Shown: positions 26,305 to 34,851 of the stretch, one piece after another
How positions within the stretch are numbered: the first letter of the stretch is position 1
How the letters are laid out: the number at the start of each line of letters is the position of its first letter
From: Oligoflexia bacterium
Lineage (GTDB): Bacteria > Bdellovibrionota_C > UBA2361 > JAFLCA01
NCBI GenBank assembly: GCA_019694465.1
Contig: JAIBBV010000016.1
Coordinates: 1 to 61,996, forward strand
Direction: 5' to 3'
DNA length: 61,996 nucleotides
The notes under the pieces: model-generated
Databases searched by the model: none
Seen by the model: the letters and a program-made list of their open reading frames with translations, nothing else
What the model was told of the DNA's origin: nothing
Program-made: the position numbers and the translations under genes

Positions 26305-26669
26305 AAGGTCGCAGCATTTGGCTGTAAGATATTGTTAGAAACCAAGGTCGCCAGTACCACTATCGCTATCAAGCAAAAGTAGAAGAAAAAAGTGCTACCG
26401 CGCTTACGATAGCCAAGAAGGGCACCAAGGGCTGTAAATAGTATTGGAAGTAGCAGTCCAAGCACACCTTGCTCAGGATGACTTAAGGGAAGCGAGATGA
26501 GTAGGGCGGTAATTGCACCCAGTACAACGCAACTAATGGCACGGAAGGCGGGAAAGCCTAGCCCTTGAGCAGGGAGGCTATCGAGCTTGCCCCGATTATG
26601 GCCCCCACGGTCCCGAATAGATTGGTCAGACCCACTACTAATAGAATTCTGCTTACTCTGTTGTGCCAT
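26301..26669 (-). CDS. Small three-helix membrane protein
   Basis: 122 residues. Three hydrophobic segments are seen at ~45-62 (ISCVVLGAITALLISL), ~68-87 (GVLGLLLPILFTALGALLGY) and ~94-112 (FFYFCLIAIVVLATLV). From ATG 26669 the first 37 codons overlap the end of the TraB gene in another frame; no later ATG exists before the first helix, so the start is uncertain. It is probably translated with TraB as a small inner-membrane partner. Function unknown. Confidence 0.6.
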   Translation of the reverse strand: MAQQSKQNSISSGSDQSIRDRGGHNRGKLDSLPAQGLGFPAFRAISCVVLGAITALLISLPLSHPEQGVLGLLLPILFTALGALLGYRKRGSTFFFYFCLIAIVVLATLVSNNILQPNAATF

Positions 26670-27739
26670 AGCCCTCTAAGCGTGGAGACGTCATCCGCAA
26701 TAGTTTCTAAATCAGAAACTAAAGGTTTGCGTAGCATAGCTTCCACAAGTCCTGCAACCCAGCCAGAAGCTATAAACGGGTGCAAGGCCGTAAAAGGGGC
26801 GGCAAAGAAGACAGATAGAATTGTAAGGGGGTGTCCGAGTGATAGCGCTGACCCGAGTGCTGCAAATAGCCCATTTATCCAGAACCACATGCCGATCATG
26901 TCAGCGCTAGTGCTAGTGTCAGCAGCAAAGCAGCCGTAAATCAACATTGCGATTACTGCAATTGGCAGCAGCCAGCCAAATATCTGTGATGAAAGCTTCT
27001 TGGGTGGAATTAGCTCCAGCGGCGCTAAATCAATTTGCGTGCCGAATGCGGCCTTCATTCCCGGCACGTGGCCCGCTCCAACCACCGCTACGATTTTACT
27101 TCCCGGCGCGGTTTGAATCTTTTGTGTTAAGTACTGGTCGCGTTCATCTATAAGTGTGCGGCGAACGCTAGGTAATTTTGCGCTAAACTCGCGCATTAGT
27201 TCATTCAAAGCATCAGCAGATTTGAGCCGCTCTATTTCATCAGCGCTAATTTCCTCTTTAGAAAAAAGTCCGGATACCATAGCGCCGCATAGCTTGATTA
27301 ATCCAATAAAGCCTAGCCCACTCCAGGTGCGCTTTAGTGTGGTCCTGATATCGCGGTCAGCTAATACGACCGGAACGTTTAGCTCTCCGGCGATGGAGGC
27401 AGCTAGCATCATCTCAGCTCCGGGCTTGATGTTCAGTTTCTTGCCTAATTTGCGTTGAAAGCCAGACAACATAAGCTGCGCCATCAGGACGTAAGCTTTT
27501 CCGCCGCGAATAATAGAAACTAGATCTGTCTTCTTCCAACGATCTGGATCTTTAAGAGATTGGAAGCGCGAATCGCAGAGCTCTATTGCAACGCAGTCTG
27601 GGCGTACTTCGCGGATTACGTCGGCCGCTAAATCGGCACTAGCCTGACTGATGTGTGCTGTGCCGACAACGTAGATATCCTTTCCTGGCAGTTTCACCAG
27701 ATCAACATTCGGTCGAATAGACACAATTTCAGGCTGCAT
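26558..27739 (-). CDS. TraB/PrgY family membrane protein
   Basis: 393 residues. The TraB family has an N-terminal soluble domain related to TIKI/GumN-type metal-dependent proteases and a C-terminal membrane part. Signatures: YVVGTAHISQAS (GTAH), CVAIELCDSRF, ADRDIRTTLKR and VVGAGHVPGM, matching the conserved residues of the fold. Four hydrophobic segments follow after ~residue 255. In Enterococcus the homologue PrgY lowers pheromone activity; in most bacteria the role is unknown. The gene is followed by the overlapping small membrane protein and lies 95 nt upstream of the CopA 3' end. Confidence 0.9.
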   Translation of the reverse strand: MQPEIVSIRPNVDLVKLPGKDIYVVGTAHISQASADLAADVIREVRPDCVAIELCDSRFQSLKDPDRWKKTDLVSIIRGGKAYVLMAQLMLSGFQRKLGKKLNIKPGAEMMLAASIAGELNVPVVLADRDIRTTLKRTWSGLGFIGLIKLCGAMVSGLFSKEEISADEIERLKSADALNELMREFSAKLPSVRRTLIDERDQYLTQKIQTAPGSKIVAVVGAGHVPGMKAAFGTQIDLAPLELIPPKKLSSQIFGWLLPIAVIAMLIYGCFAADTSTSADMIGMWFWINGLFAALGSALSLGHPLTILSVFFAAPFTALHPFIASGWVAGLVEAMLRKPLVSDLETIADDVSTLRGLWHNRVSRILLVVGLTNLFGTVGAIIGASSIASLLKG

Positions 27740-27834
27740 AGTGGTAGGCTATATATAGAGCAATTTGTCGGCAATAAAGTCTTTGGCATGCCCGCATATT
27801 CTTATCAGTAATATCGGCATATTATGCATGCTAG

Positions 27835-29931
27835 TTAATAGCGGCTAGTGAAACGAATCCTTAAAGAATTGGCTATTACAACCACGTCCGAAAAGGCCAT
27901 AGAAAACGCGGCTATACTGGGGGTTAGGTAGCCTGCGGAAGCAGCTGGAATCATCAGAGTGTTGTAAAGAAAGGCCCAAAACAAGTTCTGTTTAATCGTT
28001 TTTAGGCTAAGCCGAGCAATGTCATAGGCAGATACTAGTAGTTTTAGATTTCCATTTAGTAAAACAACCTGCGCTGACTCTACAGCGACCTGTGAGGCAT
28101 TGCTTAAGGAGATGCCCACTCGTGCTTGCGCTAGTGCCGGACCATCGTTGATTCCATCACCAACATAGCCAGTTGGCATTTCAGCTTCGTGTTTATGTAG
28201 AATGTCTAACTTTTCTTGCGGCGATTTCTGCGCATAGTAAGTGTCAAGTCCGAGATCCTCAGCGGTTTGTCGCGCTTTGCTTTCACGATCGCCGCTTAAA
28301 AGGCTTAGACGTAGACCTCGTTCCTTCAAAGCGCTAAGAGCAGCTTTTGCCTCTGCTTTGACGGCATCGCCTAGCTGAATGGCGGCGATCAGTTTCCCAT
28401 CGCGAGCAAGGAAGAGATCGTAGTCTTGCGGAAAAGCCTGCGGAGCATAGCGTGCCGCGCCTATTTCATAGCGTCTGCCACTGCTGTCAATGCCCGACAC
28501 ACCTACGCCGCGGGTCTCATGAATCTCAGTAAGCGTGATTCGGCCGCTGTCTCCGTTAAAGGTAGAATATAGAGCCTTAGCCAAAGGATGCGAGGATGAC
28601 TGTTCCAGAGCAGCGATTGCCGCACGCGCTTCTTGCTCTGTTCCACTGAACACTTTGAAGCCACTAATGCGGAAGTCTCCGCTAGTTAGCGTTCCAGTTT
28701 TGTCGAATATAATATGTTTGAGCGAAGCCAAAGTCTCTAAAGTCTGCCCACCCTTAAGCAAAATACCACGCCGAGCTGCCAAGCTTATTCCAACCATTAC
28801 CGCTGTAGGGGTGGCTAGTCCCATGGCGCAGGGGCAAGCTACCACTAAGACAGCAATTGAACGCATTAGGGCTGTTCCAAAGCTCAGATCCAGGATTAAC
28901 CACGACACAACTAAAGTAAGCACGGAAAGAATGCTTACAGCGGGAACAAATATTGAGCTTACTTTATCCCCGATGCGTTGGATGGAGGGCTTTTGGTGCT
29001 GAGCATTTTTTACTAATCGAATCATCTGTGCCAGCACGGTGCGCTCACCTATGGCTACTGCACGCATACGCAAATTGCCAGACTGAACAATTGTCCCGCC
29101 GATAAGCTGATCTCCAGCTTCCTTTGCAACCGGAGCGCTTTCGCCGCTCACCATTGATTCATCAATACTTGCAGCACCAGAGATAACAATGCCATCGGCC
29201 GGGACCGCGTCACCTAGTCCCAATACACACACATCGTCAATTGCTACCTGAGAGGATGCAATTTCTTCTATCCGCTCTGAGCCATTTTCAAGAACAATAC
29301 GCTTAGCTGGGACAGATTGTAACTTTGATAATTCTCGCAGCGCGGAGGTGGTTCGGCGCACAGCTAGTTTTTCGAGCAGATTTCCTAGCAGGACTATGCT
29401 GGTAATAGTGGCGGTTGTTTCAAAGAATAGGTAAGAGGGGCCCAGGTTGGCCAATACTCCAACTAGGCTATAAATAAATGCGGCTGTAATTCCAAGCACT
29501 ATCAGCACATCCATGTTGGCAGCGCCATTTCTCAACGAGCCAAGAGCGCTATGCCCAAAGTGGCGTAAGCCCAAAATGAACACCGGCAAGCATAAAGCCA
29601 GCTGCACATAGCCGTCATGCAGCACATGCCAAGAGCTGAACATGTGAGCGGCTAATGGAATCGTCCAAATTAGAGAAAAGGCTAACTTCGCCTCAAGTGT
29701 TGTCCACCAAGCTGGGCGAGCATCCTCTTCCCCCCCAGCCACAACCCGAAACCCCGCGTCCTCAATGGCTTTAATGACGTTGGGCAGACTGAGATGCTCA
29801 GGCAGTCCAAAACTTGCCGTACCTGTTGTGAAGTTTACGCTAGGATCGGAAACCCCAAGTTCACGTAGAGCGTTTTCTACCCCCCGAGCGCAGTTGGAGC
29901 AGGTCATTCCATCAATAGAAAGTTCATGCAT
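27835..29931 (-). CDS. copA: Copper-translocating P1B-type ATPase
   Basis: About 698 residues. One N-terminal heavy-metal domain (MTCSNC) precedes eight membrane segments. VVACPCAMG holds the Cys-Pro-Cys ion site, DKTGTLTSG is the phosphorylation site, and SSSHPLAKAL and GDGINDGPALA are the HP and hinge motifs. The final helix has AFSMAFSD, near the MxxSS that marks Cu+ ATPases, though the SS pair is changed. It exports Cu+ or Ag+ from the cytoplasm. ATG 29931 (MHELSIDGMTC) is the normal start. No copper-responsive regulator or chaperone gene is next to it. Confidence 0.93.
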   Translation of the reverse strand: MHELSIDGMTCSNCARGVENALRELGVSDPSVNFTTGTASFGLPEHLSLPNVIKAIEDAGFRVVAGGEEDARPAWWTTLEAKLAFSLIWTIPLAAHMFSSWHVLHDGYVQLALCLPVFILGLRHFGHSALGSLRNGAANMDVLIVLGITAAFIYSLVGVLANLGPSYLFFETTATITSIVLLGNLLEKLAVRRTTSALRELSKLQSVPAKRIVLENGSERIEEIASSQVAIDDVCVLGLGDAVPADGIVISGAASIDESMVSGESAPVAKEAGDQLIGGTIVQSGNLRMRAVAIGERTVLAQMIRLVKNAQHQKPSIQRIGDKVSSIFVPAVSILSVLTLVVSWLILDLSFGTALMRSIAVLVVACPCAMGLATPTAVMVGISLAARRGILLKGGQTLETLASLKHIIFDKTGTLTSGDFRISGFKVFSGTEQEARAAIAALEQSSSHPLAKALYSTFNGDSGRITLTEIHETRGVGVSGIDSSGRRYEIGAARYAPQAFPQDYDLFLARDGKLIAAIQLGDAVKAEAKAALSALKERGLRLSLLSGDRESKARQTAEDLGLDTYYAQKSPQEKLDILHKHEAEMPTGYVGDGINDGPALAQARVGISLSNASQVAVESAQVVLLNGNLKLLVSAYDIARLSLKTIKQNLFWAFLYNTLMIPAASAGYLTPSIAAFSMAFSDVVVIANSLRIRFTSRY

Positions 29932-30120
29932 TGGTTTAGGGTAGCATTGTGGGGTCTTTACCCGCAAATAGGTTGGTTTACAGGCAGGCGCGGGGGAGGC
30001 TGTATTTCTACAGGAGGATCGCATATTAAGAAGGTCTATAGCGAGGACATTAATCCGTAGCGAAATTAGTTGCGATAATAATCACTCGCTATAGTGCCGA
30101 CCAGCGGGAGGCCAGACAGC

Positions 30121-30229
30121 CAATAGTAAATGACCCAATAAAAATGAGCCTTTAGTCAAGAAATAGAAGCACTGCTTGTACTATTGCGACAATTCTCATT
30201 TCGCCGCGCATTTCTGTCATTTACTATTG
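30121..30229. repeat. 109-bp element bounded by perfect 14-bp inverted repeats
   Basis: CAATAGTAAATGAC (30121-30134) and GTCATTTACTATTG (30216-30229) are perfect reverse complements. Inside, AAATGAG (~30142) and CTCATTT (~30195) form a second nested pair. The element lies between copA and yebC, contains no gene, and looks like a very small non-autonomous mobile element or long cruciform. The rest of 29932-30334 holds only the yebC leader, with AAGGA at 30321. Confidence 0.7.
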
Positions 30230-30334
30230 TAGTTTGAGCCAGTAGCAAAAACCGTATATTTATCTTACGGGCGGGTTAGGCCGAGAGCAGCAAGGCGCCA
30301 CATTTTTTGGGCAGTTAATTAAGGACCGTTTAGT

Positions 30335-31054
30335 ATGGGTCGAATATTTGAAAAACGAAAAGATCGTATGTTTGCCCGTTGGGCGAAAACGGCAAAAGCC
30401 TTTACCAAGGCCGGTAAGGAAATTTCAATCGCTGTAAAATTAGGGGGCCCTGATCCGCAGAGTAATCCACGTTTGCGTATGGCAGTGCAGACTGCTCGTA
30501 CGCTAAATATGCCCAAAGACCGAATTGAGTCGGCGATTAAGAGGGCCTCCAGTAAAGATGAAGCTTCTCTTCAAGAAATTACATATGAAGGCTACGGCCC
30601 ACATGGTGTGGCTGTCGTTGTAGAAACGGCTACTAATAATCCAACCCGTACTGTGGCAAATGTGCGTTCTATCTTTGCCCATCGCCAAGGTGCTTTAGGT
30701 ACCACCGGTTCCTTGGACTATCTGTTCGGTCGACGCGGCTTTTTTACAATCGCAACTCCTCCCGGCGATATGGACGATTTCGAATTGGCGATGATAGACC
30801 ATGGCTTAGAGGATATTTTCGAAAGTGAGCATGGACTTCTATTATACTGCGAGTTCCAAAAGTTCGGCGAAATGCAGCGCGCGCTAGAGGAAAGAAAGTG
30901 CGAGGTTAAAAGCGCTGGATTACAGCGCTATGCACTGACAACCGTCACCCTTTCAGCAGAGCAGGAGAAGGCAATAGATGGGCTTACTGCCGAACTAGAA
31001 GAAGATGACGACGTGCAGCATGTATATACTAACCTGCTCCCACGCGAGAGCTAG
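30335..31054 (+). CDS. yebC: YebC/PmpR family transcription or translation factor
   Basis: 239 residues. The conserved start MGRIFEKRKDRMFARW, then GPDPQSNPRLRMAVQTAR and EGYGPHGVAVVVE, identify the family. The MGR-F-KRK start is the variant common in Bacteroidota and Chlamydiota rather than the AGHSKWAN start of most proteobacteria. Members have been described as DNA-binding regulators and, more recently, as factors that relieve ribosome stalling. The C-terminus is acidic (LEEDDDVQHV), as usual. AAGGA precedes ATG 30335. Monocistronic. Confidence 0.92.
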   Translation: MGRIFEKRKDRMFARWAKTAKAFTKAGKEISIAVKLGGPDPQSNPRLRMAVQTARTLNMPKDRIESAIKRASSKDEASLQEITYEGYGPHGVAVVVETATNNPTRTVANVRSIFAHRQGALGTTGSLDYLFGRRGFFTIATPPGDMDDFELAMIDHGLEDIFESEHGLLLYCEFQKFGEMQRALEERKCEVKSAGLQRYALTTVTLSAEQEKAIDGLTAELEEDDDVQHVYTNLLPRES

Positions 31055-31078
31055 GGGCGGTCATAAGGATCTCTAGAG

Positions 31079-31107
31079 GCCAGGCCGCTTCGCATTGCGA
31101 GCCTGGC
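31079..31107 (+). terminator. Hairpin after yebC
   Basis: GCCAGGC (31079-31085) pairs with GCCTGGC (31101-31107) over a 15-nt loop that contains CGCTTCGCATTGCGA, a smaller self-complementary core. No U-run follows, so it may be a repeat or a Rho-assisted end. Confidence 0.4.
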
Positions 31108-31263
31108 AAATAGCGCGGCTACCCCTAAATGCAACATACTTGCATATATTGGCATAACCTTGATGTGCCTGTAGCTGTTCCTGCGCTGTGAGGTCTGCTC
31201 GCCGTATGAGCGCTGAGCTAGATGTGGGCATAGCCCTGTCGATTTTAGTGATGGTTTTTCTAT

Positions 31264-31788
31264 ATGAATTTACTCAGGTTATTTGGATTAACTTCATTAG
31301 TCGCAGGCCTCGGTATATTCACTGTGGTTGAGAAGGGTTCAGCCCAGGCCTTTACTCCAGAAGAAGAGCTCGATTTGGCCGTTGAGCGTTTAGTTGCAAG
31401 CCTAGACGACCTTGAGCCCAAGCCGAAAAGCTTGTTCCCAGCCTTAGAGATAGTAGGTCATCACGACTCCGCCAAAGATAATGAGCTTGATTCTGAAATA
31501 AGTGAAGCTGAAGATGAATTCGGCATTTGCTGTGTTTATAAGGTACTTTGCGGAGAGAGAGAGGTGTCGATTTCGGTGACCTGTCCCTCAATCGATAGCT
31601 ACGACCCTTTGTGGTTTGATGATCCTGAGGAACGGTATGCCAAGCGTCGCGCAGGCAACTTGCACCAGCTTTGCGAAGACTATCACAGCACCATAGGCTC
31701 TAGCCCCATTGATCGGATTGACTTTTGCGGGCTTGCTCTGCCACCACCTGCGGAGGAGCCTCAAGTTCCAATAAATGTCTCGTTCTGA
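31264..31788 (+). CDS. Exported cysteine-containing protein, unknown
   Basis: 174 residues. N-terminal signal peptide (MNLLRLFGLTSLVAGLGIF.., cleavage near GSAQA). The mature protein is acidic in its first third (ELDSEISEAEDEF) and then has a cysteine-rich part (GICCVYKVLCGE, VTCPSID, HQLCED, DFCGLAL), so disulfides are likely. Not recognised. The last 28 nt overlap the convergent binding-protein gene. A periplasmic or secreted, lineage-specific protein. Confidence 0.75.
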   Translation: MNLLRLFGLTSLVAGLGIFTVVEKGSAQAFTPEEELDLAVERLVASLDDLEPKPKSLFPALEIVGHHDSAKDNELDSEISEAEDEFGICCVYKVLCGEREVSISVTCPSIDSYDPLWFDDPEERYAKRRAGNLHQLCEDYHSTIGSSPIDRIDFCGLALPPPAEEPQVPINVSF

Positions 31789-32843
31789 TAAGTGTATGCT
31801 CCACGCACCTCTTTCAATACCAGGGGAAATTCAATAGCTGCCCCATACTCAGAGCGTACTAGTCTACCTCGCCCCAGTGCGCCACTGGAAGCGGGCGCGC
31901 GCACAAGCTGAGTCATTAGGTCGCCTTTAGTGGGCTTTTCTATGCCGGCCAGATGTTTCACAAACTCATAACCCAGCGCGGCCCATTGTACTTGGCTTAG
32001 GTCGTTATATGCGAGTACGTAGTCAGCTGCAAAAATAGGAGCCACATAGTTATTTGCAAATACCGCCCCTTCCATCGATCCATTTGCCATTTCTATCTCG
32101 GAATAGCTATCGAAGAAATTTGTGCCGATGCTTGGGAGAGATAGCTGATTCTCGCGCATTTGCAGGTAGAATCTTGAGATCTGGCCAGCTGCCAAAAAGA
32201 CCCCAATTGCATCAAATTCCCCGTGGCGTAGTTTTGTGACGCTAGTGCGAAAATCGTTTTGAGTAGCTTGATAGCTGTCGAGCACTTCAAATTGGATCTC
32301 TTTAGGGGCGCGTAGCCTAAGCATTTGATACATTTCCTCAAGGTATGGATTCTCTGTAAGTACAAGCGCTATGCGCTTCCATGCCCTATACCTTATTTCG
32401 CGTAGTAGAGTGTCTACGTACTGTGTCGTAGTATTCATGAAGCGTAAGACGTAGCTTCTATTCGCCGCGACATGCGGACTAATGCATTGAGCAACTAGCG
32501 GAACTTTGCGTGACTCAGCCAGGGGCGCTAAAGCTTCACAGAATGCAACGCCCCACACATAGATTAGGTCGACTCGATCTATATCAACTAGTTTATGAAA
32601 TGCCTGCACTGCCTTTGCGGTAGAGTACTCTGCATCTTCGTAGATGAAAGAGAATGAGCGTTTTGCATTTGGGTAGTGATTTAAGCCTAAAGATATGCCG
32701 CGCTGAAGCGCGGTACCATATTCGGCGGTGATGCCGGAGAGTGACAAAACCACCCCAACTTTCAGTGGAGTAGGGTTTGGGCTAGCTGTCGCGGAGAAGG
32801 GGAAGAGAACAGCGATGATTAGAAGACGCATGAGTTGTTGCAT
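31761..32843 (-). CDS. Periplasmic ligand-binding protein, LivK-type (Peripla_BP_6)
   Basis: 360 residues with a signal peptide (MRLLIIAVLFPFSATAS). LKVGVVLSLSGITAEYGTALQRGISL is the typical start of branched-chain amino acid/amide binding proteins, followed by YEDAEYSTAKAVQAFHKLV and an alternating two-lobe alpha/beta fold. No ABC permease or ATPase gene is adjacent, so it could be a sensor or serve a remote transporter. It is divergent from the TrmB-type regulator gene at 32960, which suggests that regulator controls it. Confidence 0.85.
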   Translation of the reverse strand: MQQLMRLLIIAVLFPFSATASPNPTPLKVGVVLSLSGITAEYGTALQRGISLGLNHYPNAKRSFSFIYEDAEYSTAKAVQAFHKLVDIDRVDLIYVWGVAFCEALAPLAESRKVPLVAQCISPHVAANRSYVLRFMNTTTQYVDTLLREIRYRAWKRIALVLTENPYLEEMYQMLRLRAPKEIQFEVLDSYQATQNDFRTSVTKLRHGEFDAIGVFLAAGQISRFYLQMRENQLSLPSIGTNFFDSYSEIEMANGSMEGAVFANNYVAPIFAADYVLAYNDLSQVQWAALGYEFVKHLAGIEKPTKGDLMTQLVRAPASSGALGRGRLVRSEYGAAIEFPLVLKEVRGAYTYQNETFIGT

Positions 32844-32882
32844 GGGTTGAATGGTAGCGATGTCAGGTAGTTAAGTCTAATT

Positions 32883-32955
32883 TGTCGACATAAATTGTAA
32901 AAACATGCATAACTAGTTAATTGATATGAATATAAAAGTTGTCGAAGGAGTCGAC
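32883..32955. promoter_or_regulatory. Candidate operator between binding protein and TrmB genes
   Basis: TGTCGACA (32883-32890) is a perfect palindrome, and GTCGAC recurs at 32950-32955, with GTCGA at 32941 in between. These lie in the 116-bp space between divergent genes, the last just before the TrmB start codon. Spaced copies suit a dimeric regulator site; this is inference. Confidence 0.45.
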
Positions 32956-32959
32956 AGAA

Positions 32960-33727
32960 ATGACATCACCTCGGCGTTTGCAAGAGATACTTCTTTCCCT
33001 AGGTTTGGCTGAGCACGAAGCATCTACATACCTGGCTATGCTTAGTCTGGGACAAACTTCTGTGCTGCGAATTTCACGAGCTAGTGGTGTAAAGCGCACA
33101 ACAATTTACTCAGTAATTGAATCTCTACAGCAGCGTGGGCTGGTGCGCCTCGAGCAGCGCGGCTTTAAGCGCTACTTCGTTGCTGAGGCGCCAGAAAAGC
33201 TTGAGTCGATTCTAGAGCAACGCCGAGATGCTTTGCATGCTGCGCTTCCGGAATTTCAGGCGGTCTATAACTTGGGCGCAAGTGATAGCCTTATTAAATA
33301 CTACCACGGCGTTGAAGCTGTAAAATCTGTGTATGAGGATCTGCTACGAAGCGTAAAGCCTGGCGATGACTATCTTATCGTTTCAAATCCAGATCAGTGG
33401 TTCAAGCTTGCACCAGAGTTTTTTACCGATTTCTTGGCGCGCCGCGCTCGCATGCCGCTAAAGGTGAGAACCTTATTCCAAGAAGATGAATGGGGGCGAC
33501 AGCGTCAAAAATCAGGGATTGATTCAAATCAAGAGATTCGCTTTTTACCCAAAGGCACTTCCTTAACCACCAATTTAGTAATTGTCCCAACCCGGGTAGT
33601 GGTGCACCAACTTATCCCTCCGGTAATGGCAATTGTAATCGAGAATCGGAGCATCATTCAGCTTCACCGCGAGACTTTTGAGATCATGTGGAAATCCATT
33701 GGCGGCAGCGTCGAGCGTGCAAAGTAA
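32960..33727 (+). CDS. TrmB-family transcriptional regulator
   Basis: 255 residues. The winged-helix N-terminus (LSLGLAEHEASTYLAML, RISRASGVKRTTIYSVIESLQQRGLV) is the TrmB pattern common in archaea and found in some bacteria. The C-terminal part (YYHGVEAVKSVYEDLL to KVRTLFQED) is the PLD-like sensor region of these proteins. ATG 32960 is chosen since GAAGGAG lies 9 nt before it. It is divergently paired with the binding-protein gene, probably sensing a related ligand. Confidence 0.88.
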   Translation: MTSPRRLQEILLSLGLAEHEASTYLAMLSLGQTSVLRISRASGVKRTTIYSVIESLQQRGLVRLEQRGFKRYFVAEAPEKLESILEQRRDALHAALPEFQAVYNLGASDSLIKYYHGVEAVKSVYEDLLRSVKPGDDYLIVSNPDQWFKLAPEFFTDFLARRARMPLKVRTLFQEDEWGRQRQKSGIDSNQEIRFLPKGTSLTTNLVIVPTRVVVHQLIPPVMAIVIENRSIIQLHRETFEIMWKSIGGSVERAK

Positions 33728-33743
33728 GTAATACTTGCATTAC

Positions 33744-34283
33744 TTATTGAATTGCTCCCGCGACTGGTGTGAATTTAGGGCCCATTTTATTGTTCGTAGC
33801 ACCTTGGCCAGCGCTTTCCAAAGCGTCTGCAACGTTTTGATAAATTTGACTAGCCTCGTCAGGGGATAGTGTGTGCGTGGCTTCTGTCGAGAGAATGGCT
33901 CGCCAGGCCTCAGAAATATTTTCTTGATACCAACTGAACTCTACCCCCTGCAGCCGTTGAGCCACGATTGAGAATCGTACGCTCATAATAGGACCCAACG
34001 CAGCAGCGCAAGCAGGGCTGGGATTATACAACACCCCAGGATTATCACTAAGTAGTTCGCTGGCAGCCGCATTGCAGTCCAGAAATGATTTGACTGGGTT
34101 TAGGCAATTAAAAACAGAACTGGCTAAACTTCCAGAGCTAGGGCATGCGTATGTGCTACGAATTGCAGATGTAAGCATATAGATGCGCGGTGCATAAAGT
34201 GCAGTCAAGGGGATTAATACAAATATGCCCAGCAGTTGGACTAGGGGCTGTCGTTTTTGGAGGCCCTGCTCAGAGCTATCCAT
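33744..34283 (-). CDS. Membrane-anchored protein, unknown
   Basis: 179 residues from ATG 34283. One membrane segment near the N-terminus (QLLGIFVLIPLTALYAP), then a mature part with four cysteines (YACPSSG, FNCLNP, LDCNAA, PACAAA) and a helical end (LSPDEASQIYQNVADALE). The start lies 8 nt inside the end of the nuclease gene, so it is translationally coupled to it. Not recognised. Confidence 0.72.
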   Translation of the reverse strand: MDSSEQGLQKRQPLVQLLGIFVLIPLTALYAPRIYMLTSAIRSTYACPSSGSLASSVFNCLNPVKSFLDCNAAASELLSDNPGVLYNPSPACAAALGPIMSVRFSIVAQRLQGVEFSWYQENISEAWRAILSTEATHTLSPDEASQIYQNVADALESAGQGATNNKMGPKFTPVAGAIQ

Positions 34284-34851
34284 TGTCCTTCCACAAGCCG
34301 CGCTTGTCATGCCGAGCTGCCTTGAATTCGGCCCTAAAAAGCTGCTCATACTTTACATTAGGAGGGACAGTCATCGTGTAGGCGTATCCATCCCGGACCA
34401 TGGTCTGGTTGAGCATCAAGCCATCAGTCCGATAGACATAGCCCAGTAATCGCCCATAGCGATCGTGGCGCTCAACATCAAACTCTATACGTAGGGTCGC
34501 ATTTGCTGGAATTAACGATTCAAGATGTGCCTTTGCCGCTAGGCCTTGAGATACAATCACACGTATATCGGTTTGGCTGCGCTTGCTATCACGGAGAGCT
34601 TTCTCATTTGCTTCACGCTCGGGAGTATCAATTCCAATTAGTCGGATGTTCTCATCACGACCGGCAAGGCGTATCTTAAGTGTGTCCCCATCGATCACTC
34701 GCAGCAGTTGCGCCTGATCAGGGTCGGGGCGAGCAGCTTCTGCAGGTTGATACGAAAGAAAGACAGCAAGAGCCGCGGCTAGGAAAAGGCCAAAAATTGA
34801 GCGTAAATCTCGAAGAATGAACTTAATCCGACGTGTTGCAGGCTGATTCAT
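34276..34851 (-). CDS. Exported staphylococcal-type (thermo)nuclease
   Basis: 191 residues with a hydrophobic signal/anchor (LFLAAALAVFLS..AEA). The SNase fold is clear: VIDGDTLKIRL with the Ca-binding Asp, RLIGIDTPE with the first catalytic Arg, ERHDRYGRLLGYVY with Glu and the second Arg, and MVRDGYAY. It cleaves DNA and RNA in the periplasm or outside the cell. Its ATG overlaps the stop of the SGNH gene (ATGA), and its end overlaps the next gene. Confidence 0.9.
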   Translation of the reverse strand: MNQPATRRIKFILRDLRSIFGLFLAAALAVFLSYQPAEAARPDPDQAQLLRVIDGDTLKIRLAGRDENIRLIGIDTPEREANEKALRDSKRSQTDIRVIVSQGLAAKAHLESLIPANATLRIEFDVERHDRYGRLLGYVYRTDGLMLNQTMVRDGYAYTMTVPPNVKYEQLFRAEFKAARHDKRGLWKDNG

